Assembly: GCA_016293535.1 (NCBI GenBank)
Contig: JAEDEB010000004.1
Span: 1-62,232 of the forward strand
Direction: 5' to 3'
Length of the DNA stretch: 62,232 bases
From: Bacteroidales bacterium
Lineage (GTDB): Bacteria; Bacteroidota; Bacteroidia; Bacteroidales; UBA932
The notes below the pieces were generated by a model, which was not told the DNA's origin, did no database searches, and worked only from the letters and a program-made list of their open reading frames with translations. Position numbers and translations under genes: made by a program. This document shows positions 26,676-33,554 of the stretch, piece by piece (the stretch's first letter is position 1; each line of letters begins with the position of its first letter).

Positions 26676-28167
26676 TTTCCGAATTCCTTGCTATCGAAGC
26701 CGTAAATATCTGCGAACGCTCATATCCGTCTCTCGGAGCCTGCCACATCGCTGCGAAGACCAGAGTGCCGATGACGCCGACGATGATGAAACTTATGAAC
26801 ACCCAGGTCCATCCTAAATTGTCAGCTATGAGACCGACGGTAATGGCGGAAATCGCAGAACCGATATATCCGAGTACGCCTGTGAGTCCGTTCGCCGTTG
26901 CCGAGGCCTCCTTGGTAGCCTGATTCGCAGCTCCGATTCCTATCAGGGCCTGAGGGCCGTAGATACAGAAACCGCTGAGTGCGAGTATCACCGTGGAGAT
27001 GACAGGGCCAAGTCCCGGGCACAAAGCGAAAACACCGAGGAAGACGACAGCCCCAATCATGGAGACGACGCACATCCTGTGGGCCTTTCCCTTGAAAATA
27101 TGGTCGGTCGCCCAACCGGCAAAAATCGTTCCGACTATTGCGGTGAGTTCGAAGAGTGCAACGGACCAGGATGCGCTCTTTATGTCCATATGCCGGTCTT
27201 CCGTCAGGAACTTTGGTCCCCAGTCCAGCACACCCATCCTCAGCACGTAGACGAAAATATTGGCAATGGAATAGAGCCATACCCACTTGTTCCTGAACAC
27301 CATGTGGCTGAGGAAAGCCTTGTGGGCGCCCTTCACTCCCCTGGTGGCATCCTTTCCGGTGCCAGTACCCTCGAGTTCGGGGAGTCCAACCTTGGTCGGG
27401 TCATCCTTGAGGGCAAGAAGCGCCAGAACAGCAGCTGCAAGAGCGACACAGCCCGGGATGAGAAAACACCATTTCCATGCTCCGTAATGGGAGGCATAGG
27501 ACATCACCTTCATAGTCTGAAGCTCCGGATCCATTGCATCCCAGCCTTTTATCGAAGCGGACAGATTGGCGGCAATCCTTGCCACTACGCTGCTGTCACC
27601 ACTCATATCCGCACCCATATTGGTCATTATGAGGCCGCATATTACAACCGCGGAGAACGCTCCTATGGAGTGGGATGTATTCCATATGGACATCTTCGTC
27701 GCAAGCTCGGACGGATGAATCCAGTGAGGAAGCATCCTCGCGCAAGGCGGATAGCCGAAGCCCTGGAAGTACTGGTTCAGAATGATAGTGACGCCCATTA
27801 CCAGCACGAGCATATTCACAAACTGGGGTCCCTCGTGGACTCCGGTAATGAGGTAGCTCAAATCTACGCCGAAGCCGAAACAGAAGTTGGACAGTGCGCA
27901 GAGAACCAGACCGAGGGCCATCATCGCCTTGGTGCTTATCTTCTCCACTATGAATCCGTTAGCAAAGCGCGCAAAGCCGTAGACGAGGGAGCCTATCGCT
28001 ATCACTACACCGAAACTGGTGTTAGTTATTCCGTACTCGGCCGTCAGGCCTGGCATTGCGATGGAGAAATTCTTGCGAACGAAATAATAAATGGCATATA
28101 CGAACATGGACACGACAATCGTGTACCACTGCCATTTGAGAAAACGTTTCTTGGTTGCTGTATCCAT
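26668..28167 (-). CDS. Organophosphate:phosphate antiporter family (MFS) transporter
   Basis: A 499-residue, 12-helix transporter of the OPA branch of the major facilitator superfamily (GlpT, UhpT). The N-terminal segment WQWYTIVVSMFVYAIYYFVRKNFSIAMPG is the OPA signature, and GYPPCARMLPHWI and GFCIYGPQALIGIGAAN match conserved loop regions. Relatives swap glycerol 3-phosphate or hexose 6-phosphate for phosphate. An insertion of about 40 residues (DMSGDSSVVARIAANLSASIKG...) lies between helices 5 and 6. A TATATTTG promoter element and an inverted repeat are just upstream, next to the fur gene, so metal- or stress-dependent control is possible. Confidence 0.88.
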   Translation of the reverse strand: MDTATKKRFLKWQWYTIVVSMFVYAIYYFVRKNFSIAMPGLTAEYGITNTSFGVVIAIGSLVYGFARFANGFIVEKISTKAMMALGLVLCALSNFCFGFGVDLSYLITGVHEGPQFVNMLVLVMGVTIILNQYFQGFGYPPCARMLPHWIHPSELATKMSIWNTSHSIGAFSAVVICGLIMTNMGADMSGDSSVVARIAANLSASIKGWDAMDPELQTMKVMSYASHYGAWKWCFLIPGCVALAAAVLALLALKDDPTKVGLPELEGTGTGKDATRGVKGAHKAFLSHMVFRNKWVWLYSIANIFVYVLRMGVLDWGPKFLTEDRHMDIKSASWSVALFELTAIVGTIFAGWATDHIFKGKAHRMCVVSMIGAVVFLGVFALCPGLGPVISTVILALSGFCIYGPQALIGIGAANQATKEASATANGLTGVLGYIGSAISAITVGLIADNLGWTWVFISFIIVGVIGTLVFAAMWQAPRDGYERSQIFTASIARNSEND

Positions 28168-28189
28168 AACAGAGTGAGTGTGGAAACTG

Positions 28190-28197
28190 CAAATATA
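28190..28197 (-). promoter_or_regulatory. -7 element of the OPA transporter operon
   Basis: TATATTTG on the minus strand, 22 nt before the ATG at 28167, matches TAnnTTTG. It lies against an 11-bp inverted repeat (28195-28221), which could be an operator covering the promoter. Confidence 0.5.
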
Positions 28198-28221
28198 GCG
28201 ATAAATCCCGTTTGTCGCTAT
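28195..28221. repeat. Inverted repeat between fur and the OPA transporter gene
   Basis: Arms 28195-28205 (ATAGCGATAAA) and 28211-28221 (TTTGTCGCTAT) pair over 11 bp with one wobble and a 5-nt spacer. They overlap the fur stop codon on one side and the transporter's -7 element on the other. There is no T run, so a DNA-binding site is as likely as a terminator. Confidence 0.5.
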
Positions 28222-28670
28222 TGTCTTACCGCACGTTTTCTCGTCGGGCGCACCACTATCTGAATATCAATGCCTTCGACTGTATATCCTCTGAATTTCT
28301 TGCGGCCCAGATGCTGGTGGACAAGGTCCATAAGTTCCCCGTCCAGCACATCCCTGTAGGTATTGTTCTCGCAGTCATAGAGATGGGCGTGACGGAAAGT
28401 GTTGACGTCGAAGTACATCTTGTTGTTGGAACTCATCCTGTGATGATAGATGCCGAGCAGGGCGAGCTGCGAGAGTATGTTGTAAACCGAGGCTACTGTA
28501 ACGGACACTTCAGACTCACGTCCGATTTCCTCCACGACCATGTCCGCGCTGGCGTGTCCGAGCCTCATCATGGCTTCGTGCACCGCCAGGCGCTGGGGCG
28601 TCGCCTTGAGTCCGTGCCTGCGGAGCAGGTTGCGGAATTCCTTGTGTCCTGCCTGTTTCTGCTGGTTCAT
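28218..28670 (-). CDS. Fur-family transcriptional regulator lacking the CxxC zinc motif
   Basis: A 150-residue Fur-superfamily protein. The N-terminal winged helix is clear (LRRHGLKATPQRLAVHEAM, then SVTVASVYNILSQLALLGI, the recognition helix). The dimer domain has YFDVNTFRHAHLYDCENNTYRD, where Fur normally has HHDHLIC.xCG; only one Cys (Cys100) is present in the whole protein, so the structural zinc site is absent. This is reminiscent of Irr-like members that respond to heme or peroxide. The C terminus is basic (VVRPTRKRAVRQ). A perfect palindrome overlaps the -33 region of its promoter, which suggests autoregulation. Signal and targets are unknown. Confidence 0.85.
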   Translation of the reverse strand: MNQQKQAGHKEFRNLLRRHGLKATPQRLAVHEAMMRLGHASADMVVEEIGRESEVSVTVASVYNILSQLALLGIYHHRMSSNNKMYFDVNTFRHAHLYDCENNTYRDVLDGELMDLVHQHLGRKKFRGYTVEGIDIQIVVRPTRKRAVRQ

Positions 28671-28674
28671 TTCG

Positions 28675-28706
28675 CAAATATGGGCTTAATTTTGAAAATA
28701 TCAAAA
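28675..28706 (-). promoter_or_regulatory. Promoter of the Fur-family gene
   Basis: On the minus strand, TTTTG (28702-28706), a 19-nt spacer, then CATATTTG (28675-28682); the -7 element differs from consensus at one base. The ATG follows 4 nt after it, so the mRNA would be nearly leaderless. Confidence 0.5.
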
Positions 28707-28708
28707 TT
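28688..28708. promoter_or_regulatory. Perfect palindrome, putative Fur-family operator
   Basis: Arms AATTTTGA (28688-28695) and TCAAAATT (28701-28708) are exact reverse complements around a 5-nt AT-rich centre. The site overlaps the -33 element of the Fur-family gene. Size and AT content resemble Fur and PerR boxes, but the sequence is not the classical box of either. Confidence 0.6.
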
Positions 28709-28730
28709 GTGAGTGTCCGGATGCATATTT

Positions 28731-30071
28731 TCAGTCGGAAAGCCTGCAGATCAGGGTCGCCGGTGTCGCATCCACGACAGTGACATCCACATAGTCGCCC
28801 GGCTTATGTACCCTGTCTGGCCATACGCACATCATATAGTTGCCGGCGCGTCCGCAAAGTTCCGAGTCGGTCTTCTTCGAGGGACCTTCGACCAGGACGC
28901 GGTGGGTTCTGCCTATCTGCTCACGGTAATTGAGCGCCCCCATACGGTTCTGCAGCTCAATGATTTCGTTGAGACGCCTGGTCTTGACCTCAGGGGGCAC
29001 GTCGTCCGGATATTTCCTGGATGCAAGCGTCCCCGGCCTCTCCGAATACTGGAACATGAACGCAGCGTCGAAACGGACCTGTTCGAAGAGACTGAGGGTA
29101 TCGAGATGGTCCTGTTCCGTCTCTCCTGAGAATCCGGCGATGACGTCCGTGGTCAGTCCGCAATCCGGGAGTATCTCCCTTATCCTCGCAACCCTTTCAA
29201 GATACCAGGCCCTGGTATATTTGCGGCGCATCTTCTCGAGCATCGCATCGCTGCCGGACTGGACCGGAAAATGGATATGGCGGCAAATGTTCGGATTGTC
29301 CCTCATCGCAAACAGGACATCGTCGCTGATATCTGAAGGATAGGATGTGGAGAAACGGATCCTGAGTTCGGGGCTGATTCGCGCCACCATCTTCAGGAGT
29401 GCGGCGAAATCCACCGTTTCAGCGTTGCGGTCCCCACAATCCGCAGGAGCGGTCCATCTGTACGAGTCCACATTCTGGCCGAGCAGAGTCACCTCCCTAT
29501 ACCCCGACGCGAAGACCTCTTCAGCCTCGCGCACTATCGTATAGGGATCGCGGCTCCTCTCCACGCCCCTGGTGTAAGGCACAACGCAGTAAGAGCAGCA
29601 GTTGTTGCATCCGCGCATTATCGAAATGTATGCGCTTACGCCATTTCGGTCCATTCTGACAGGGACTATGTCGTCGTAGGTTTCAGTCCTTGAAAGAAGC
29701 ACGTCTATCTGAGGGGCATCAGGAGATACGGCCTCGACCATTGCCGGCAGCCGCCTGTAGCTGTCGGGACCCGCTACAAGGTCGACGATGCGTCCGTCAA
29801 GAAGCTTGTCCTTCAGACGTTCCGCCATGCACCCGACTATGCCTATGACCACTCCCGGACGTTTGCGCTTCTGGAGACGGAATACGTCTATCCTGCCCCA
29901 GACCCTCTGTTCCGCATTCTCCCTGATGGAACAGGTGTTGGCGAGTATCAGGTCGGCCTCTTCAATGGATTCCGTCCTCCCATAGCCCGCCTTCTCCATT
30001 ATGGAAAGTATGACTTCGCTGTCGTTGACGTTCATCTGACAGCCGTATGTCTCGATGTATATCTTCTTCAT
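28731..30071 (-). CDS. miaB: tRNA-2-methylthio-N6-dimethylallyladenosine synthase
   Basis: A 446-residue radical-SAM methylthiotransferase. The N-terminal domain has the three cluster cysteines Cys11, Cys47 and Cys81 (YGCQMN, NTCSIREN, GCMAE). The radical-SAM motif CxxxCxxC is Cys155, Cys159 and Cys162 (RGCNNCCSYCVVPYTRG). A C-terminal TRAM domain ends the protein (GRTHRVLVEG...PGDYVDVTVVDA). It adds the methylthio group to i6A37 in tRNAs that read U-starting codons. The ATG at 30071 is chosen because it starts the conserved KKIYIETYGCQMN; an in-frame start at 30107 adds only 12 unconserved residues. Confidence 0.95.
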   Translation of the reverse strand: MKKIYIETYGCQMNVNDSEVILSIMEKAGYGRTESIEEADLILANTCSIRENAEQRVWGRIDVFRLQKRKRPGVVIGIVGCMAERLKDKLLDGRIVDLVAGPDSYRRLPAMVEAVSPDAPQIDVLLSRTETYDDIVPVRMDRNGVSAYISIMRGCNNCCSYCVVPYTRGVERSRDPYTIVREAEEVFASGYREVTLLGQNVDSYRWTAPADCGDRNAETVDFAALLKMVARISPELRIRFSTSYPSDISDDVLFAMRDNPNICRHIHFPVQSGSDAMLEKMRRKYTRAWYLERVARIREILPDCGLTTDVIAGFSGETEQDHLDTLSLFEQVRFDAAFMFQYSERPGTLASRKYPDDVPPEVKTRRLNEIIELQNRMGALNYREQIGRTHRVLVEGPSKKTDSELCGRAGNYMMCVWPDRVHKPGDYVDVTVVDATPATLICRLSD

Positions 30072-30135
30072 GGTGCCGTGTGCCCCATTCCTTAAGGGGG
30101 ATGGCAAAGATATGACATTTCATACAAATTTTACG

Positions 30136-30143
30136 TACCTTTG
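30136..30143 (+). promoter_or_regulatory. -7 element of the LEA2-SPOR-rpoN operon
   Basis: TACCTTTG matches TAnnTTTG. Only 6 nt separate it from the ATG at 30150, so transcription would start almost at the start codon. The TTG at 30141, in frame with the gene, is part of this element and is not taken as a start. Confidence 0.55.
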
Positions 30144-30149
30144 CGTGTT

Positions 30150-30620
30150 ATGAAAGCATTAGGAAGAATAGTCACAGTCGCAGCGACACTTGCTGTCCTG
30201 TTTGCAGGCACCGCTTGCAACAAAATCAATGAGATATGCGTAACTTCCTACAGGATACGCAGCATTGAGCCCAAAGGGCTCCGCTCCGTGGACGCAAGTT
30301 TCGACCTCGGCATACACAACCCTACACTCCAGTTCTCGCTTCAGAACAACAAGGCCGTCATCTACCACCTCGGCACAGAGATTGGCACGGTTGTAGCTGA
30401 TGACATCACCGTCGAAGCAAGAACTGATGCCGTGTATCCGATGCACGGCAACCTTACTCTTGCGGACGGGGTTGGCATCTACAGGATTCTGACCTTGTAC
30501 CGCAACTTCAGGGAAGAAGACTATTCGCTCGACATAGACACGGACATAAGACTCAAGGGCGGGGCCGTGTTCAAAATCAGAAAAAGGGACATCCCGCTCA
30601 CCGAGTTCGTAAAGGATTGA
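30150..30620 (+). CDS. LEA type 2-like lipoprotein
   Basis: A 156-residue exported protein. The signal peptide runs into FAGTAC, a probable though imperfect lipobox. The body has the LEA2 (water-stress/hypersensitivity) pattern: VDASFDLGIHNPTLQFSLQNNKAVIYHLGTEIGTV, with the family's N-P and aromatic positions, then a beta-rich remainder. Small LEA2 lipoproteins are known from several bacterial phyla, with no firm function. It is the first gene of an apparent operon with the SPOR-like gene (4 nt gap) and rpoN (4 nt gap). It may be a periplasmic envelope protein; no more can be said. Confidence 0.65.
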   Translation: MKALGRIVTVAATLAVLFAGTACNKINEICVTSYRIRSIEPKGLRSVDASFDLGIHNPTLQFSLQNNKAVIYHLGTEIGTVVADDITVEARTDAVYPMHGNLTLADGVGIYRILTLYRNFREEDYSLDIDTDIRLKGGAVFKIRKRDIPLTEFVKD

Positions 30621-30624
30621 ACCG

Positions 30625-31200
30625 ATGAAAAAGACGATTGCCATACTCGCCGCAATGGCGGCGCTCCTGACGACAGGTAACAGGGCATCTGCCCAGACAA
30701 GATATGAGACGGTCGACACCGTAGTGTACCACATGGCGGCAGGAGCCGATTCCACCCTCTACGGCAAGGACATCTTTTCCCTTATGCCTTCCGCATCCAA
30801 GGGAGACGCAGCCAGCGTGAACATCAGCCAGTCTCCTGAAATCATGGCCGCGATGGAGGCTCACATAAGATCCAACTCCAACCGCACCATCAAGGGTTAC
30901 AGAGTCAGGATTTATTTCGACAACAAGCAGAATTCCAGAAACGCCTCGCTTGCGGCATACAACAGCTTCAGAGCGAACCACAAGAATATTCCCGCATACA
31001 GAATATATGTAAACCCATACTTCAAGGTAACTGTCGGGGACTTCAGGACCAAGTCGGAGGCCATGCAGTTCCTTGCCACAATCAAGGGAGAGTACCCTGC
31101 AGCCTTCGTGGTCAAGGAGAACATCAGTTTCCCATCAGTGGACAAGAGCAACGCTGTGGTGGCGGACACTTTGAGAATAGTCAGACAAATCAAGGAATAG
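30625..31200 (+). CDS. SPOR-like exported protein
   Basis: A 191-residue protein with a signal peptide (MKKTIAILAAMAALLTTGNRASAQ). The C-terminal ~80 residues resemble a SPOR domain: GYRVRIYFDNKQNSRNASLAAYNSF, then YRIYVNPYFKVTVGDFRTKSEAMQFLATIKGEYPAAFVVKE. SPOR domains bind denuded glycan strands at the septum, but in Bacteroidota they are also found on many periplasmic proteins. Middle region (about 25-95) has no recognised domain. It is translated with the neighbours on both sides at 4-nt gaps. Confidence 0.75.
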   Translation: MKKTIAILAAMAALLTTGNRASAQTRYETVDTVVYHMAAGADSTLYGKDIFSLMPSASKGDAASVNISQSPEIMAAMEAHIRSNSNRTIKGYRVRIYFDNKQNSRNASLAAYNSFRANHKNIPAYRIYVNPYFKVTVGDFRTKSEAMQFLATIKGEYPAAFVVKENISFPSVDKSNAVVADTLRIVRQIKE

Positions 31201-31204
31201 GAAA

Positions 31205-32632
31205 ATGGCAAAGCAAGCTCTCGGACTTGAACTGAAACAGCAGCAGAAGCTTTCGCCGCTTCAGATTCAGACGATAAAACTCATTGAACTGCCCGTCCAG
31301 GAACTGGAACAGAGAATCAGGAAGGAATTGGAGGAGAATCCTGTCCTGGATGAGGACAATGCGCCTAGGGACGAGTCCAAGGAGGAGGAAGAGCAGCCCA
31401 AGGACATCTCCATAGACGAATACAAGGAAATTGACGACATCCCCTCATACAAACTGAAGGTCAATAATTTCGGCAAGGACGAAAGGCCGCAGTATAATAC
31501 CTTTTCCGTAAGGGAGAGTTTCTCCCAGAGCCTTCGTGACCAGCTCGGATTCCGGGATGTCACAGACCACCAGCGCCAGGTGGCCGAATTCCTCATAGGC
31601 AGCCTCGACGAGGACGGGTACCTCCGCAGGTCCATAGACAGTCTCGTGGACGACATGGCTTTCCGTGCCGGGATAGACACGGACGAAGACGAGGTTCTCC
31701 AGATGCTGAAGCTGATACAGGAATTCGAACCTACGGGCGTGGGGGCCCGTTCGCTGCAGGAGTGCCTTTCTCTCCAGCTTGCGGCCAAGTCCCCTACCCC
31801 TGAGAACCTCCTCGCAAAGAGGATAGTGGACGAATACTTTCAGGAATTTTCCAACCGCCATTTCCAGAAAATCATTGGCAAACTCGGAATTGGCGAGGAC
31901 GAATTCAAGGATGCCCTTTCCAGAATTACCAAACTCAACCCTTCCCCGGGAGGACAGATTGACGATTCATACAACGACGAAGCCCAGCAGATCATTCCGG
32001 ATTTCGTTCTGGACTACAGCAACGGGGAGATGCACCTGAGCATGCCGAGGTTCTCCATCCCGGAACTGAGAATCAACCGCAAATACGCAGACATGCTGAT
32101 GGATGCCGCAGGATCCGGTTCCACAAGGGAACAACGGGAGGCTGCAACCTTCGTAAAAAGGAAAATCGACTCGGCCAAATGGTTCGTGGAGGCCATCAAA
32201 CAGAGGCACAACACCCTCGAGAGCACGATGAAAGCCATACTCGAGTACCAGCACGACTATTTTGTCGACGGAGACGAGTCCTGCCTCAGGCCTATGGTAT
32301 TGAAGGACATAGCGGAAAAGACAGGCTTCGACATATCGACGATATCGAGGGTCGTGAACAGCAAGTACATCGAGACTCACTTCGGCATATACCCTCTCAA
32401 GTATTTCTTCTCTGAAGGGCTTGAAAACCAGGACGGGAACGAGGTTTCCACAAGAGAGCTCAAGAAAGCCCTCAGGGAAATCGTGGAATCCGAGGATACC
32501 CGCAATCCTTTCACCGATGACCAGCTCGTCCAGGAGATGGAGAAAAGAGGATACAAGGTCGCAAGAAGGACTGTCGCCAAGTACCGCGACCTCCTCAACA
32601 TCCCGAAGGCACGCCTGCGCAGAACCCTTTAG
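31205..32632 (+). CDS. rpoN: RNA polymerase sigma-54 factor
   Basis: A 475-residue sigma-54. The N-terminal Gln-rich activator-interacting region (LELKQQQKLSPLQIQTIKLIELP) leads into an acidic region II (about 45-80). The core-binding and helix-turn-helix domains follow (LKDIAEKTGFDISTISRVVNSKYIETHFGIYPLKYFFSEG). The C-terminal RpoN box reads ARRTVAKYRDLLNIP. It directs transcription from -24/-12 promoters with enhancer-binding activators. Unusually it follows small envelope genes. Its last codons are part of a 15-bp direct repeat whose second copy touches the convergent radC stop. Confidence 0.95.
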   Translation: MAKQALGLELKQQQKLSPLQIQTIKLIELPVQELEQRIRKELEENPVLDEDNAPRDESKEEEEQPKDISIDEYKEIDDIPSYKLKVNNFGKDERPQYNTFSVRESFSQSLRDQLGFRDVTDHQRQVAEFLIGSLDEDGYLRRSIDSLVDDMAFRAGIDTDEDEVLQMLKLIQEFEPTGVGARSLQECLSLQLAAKSPTPENLLAKRIVDEYFQEFSNRHFQKIIGKLGIGEDEFKDALSRITKLNPSPGGQIDDSYNDEAQQIIPDFVLDYSNGEMHLSMPRFSIPELRINRKYADMLMDAAGSGSTREQREAATFVKRKIDSAKWFVEAIKQRHNTLESTMKAILEYQHDYFVDGDESCLRPMVLKDIAEKTGFDISTISRVVNSKYIETHFGIYPLKYFFSEGLENQDGNEVSTRELKKALREIVESEDTRNPFTDDQLVQEMEKRGYKVARRTVAKYRDLLNIPKARLRRTL

Positions 32633-32648
32633 TAAGGCACGCCTGCGC
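32606..32648. repeat. 15-bp direct repeat at the rpoN/radC boundary
   Basis: AAGGCACGCCTGCGC occurs at 32606-32620, inside the last rpoN codons, and again at 32634-32648, between the two convergent stop codons. The period is 28 bp. It looks like a small local duplication; no function is evident. Confidence 0.6.
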
Positions 32649-33340
32649 TACTTCCGAGCGAAGTATTCTGTCTCCGTCGCGAAACTGTAATAGGAGCCGT
32701 CCCCCACTATGATATGGTCAAGCAGGGAGAGTCCCATGGCCTCCATTGCGGCTTTCAGCGAGCCGGTCGCCTCAAGATCGCACTTTCCCGGCATGGGATT
32801 GCCGGAAGGGTGGTTATGGAAGACTATTACCCCGGTGGCATTCTTCTCGAGACAGCGTTTGACCACTCTGGCGGCATCCACAGAGGTACTCGAGAGCCCT
32901 CCCGTGCTCAGGGCCTCACTCCCCAACACATAGTTGGAACGGTTCAGGAACAAGGCCCAGAACTCCTCGTGGTCAAGATTCCTCAATCTCGGAGACATAA
33001 TAGCGTAGGCATCCTCCGCCGAACGGACGGGACGCCTGACAATTCCCGACTTTTCAACTGACCATCTTCTGGCAATCTCAAAGGCTGCACAGAGGGTTAC
33101 AGCCTTGTCCGGGCCTATGCCGGGAACCCGGCAGAGTGTCTCCACGGACATTTCCGATATTCCGCCCAGCCGTCCTTCCGTTACATTCAGAAGCGACTGG
33201 GCCACTTCAAGCACATTCCTGTCCTTCATGCCTGTACGCAGCAGGACTGCTATCAGTTCACCATTGCTCAGAGCCGCAGCTCCCCTCTCCCTCAACTTTT
33301 CCCTCGGTCTCTCTCCGAGGCAATACTCTCTCATCTTCAT
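32648..33340 (-). CDS. radC: RadC-family JAB-domain protein
   Basis: A 230-residue protein: an N-terminal helix-hairpin-helix segment (VPGIGPDKAVTLCAAFEIARR) followed by a JAB/MPN-type metal-binding domain with HNHPSG (His175, His177) and Asp188. The usual catalytic Glu lies in HEEFWALFLNRSN. The name RadC is historical; a role in DNA repair has been doubted, and JAB domains are usually proteases or deubiquitinase-like. It faces the tRNA-His gene and its promoter. Function is unproven. Confidence 0.92.
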   Translation of the reverse strand: MKMREYCLGERPREKLRERGAAALSNGELIAVLLRTGMKDRNVLEVAQSLLNVTEGRLGGISEMSVETLCRVPGIGPDKAVTLCAAFEIARRWSVEKSGIVRRPVRSAEDAYAIMSPRLRNLDHEEFWALFLNRSNYVLGSEALSTGGLSSTSVDAARVVKRCLEKNATGVIVFHNHPSGNPMPGKCDLEATGSLKAAMEAMGLSLLDHIIVGDGSYYSFATETEYFARK

Positions 33341-33377
33341 GGTTCCGTGAAGATAGAAATAATTGGAAAAATTTTTC

Positions 33378-33406
33378 TTGCATTTCAGAAAAAATGAGTA
33401 TTTTTG
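33378..33406 (+). promoter_or_regulatory. Promoter of tRNA-His
   Basis: TTG at 33378-33380, an 18-nt spacer, then TATTTTTG at 33399-33406, an exact -7 consensus. The tRNA begins 17 nt later. Confidence 0.7.
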
Positions 33407-33423
33407 CAGTCCAAATCAACACG

Positions 33424-33497
33424 GTGGCTGTAGTTCAGTTGGTTAGAGCGTCAGATTGTGGTTCTGAATGTCGTGGGTTCGAGTCCCATCTGCCACC
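33424..33497 (+). tRNA. tRNA-His (GTG)
   Basis: A full cloverleaf: acceptor stem 33424-33430 with 33490-33496 (one T:T mismatch), D arm with AGTTGGTTA, anticodon stem TCAGA/TCTGA around the loop TTGTGGT giving anticodon GTG, and a T arm with GGTTCGAGTCCC. A G at 33423 can serve as the extra G-1 that marks tRNA-His, opposite discriminator C33497. The 3' CCA is not encoded. Confidence 0.95.
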
Positions 33498-33506
33498 CCT
33501 CTCTTC

Positions 33507-33545
33507 AAGCTGACCGAAAAGAATCCGGTCAGCTTTCTTTTTTTT
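33507..33545 (+). terminator. Intrinsic terminator of tRNA-His
   Basis: A perfect 10-bp stem AAGCTGACCG/CGGTCAGCTT (33507-33516 and 33526-33535) is followed by TCTTTTTTTTT. It lies 9 nt after the tRNA and ends only 9 nt before the start codon of the next gene. Confidence 0.9.
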
Positions 33546-33554
33546 GGACCATAT

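Noticed and set aside
33468..33554. In-frame upstream start for the M23 lipoprotein running through tRNA-His and its terminator
   Set aside because: The lipoprotein signal begins at 33555, and the upstream part is the T arm and terminator of the tRNA.
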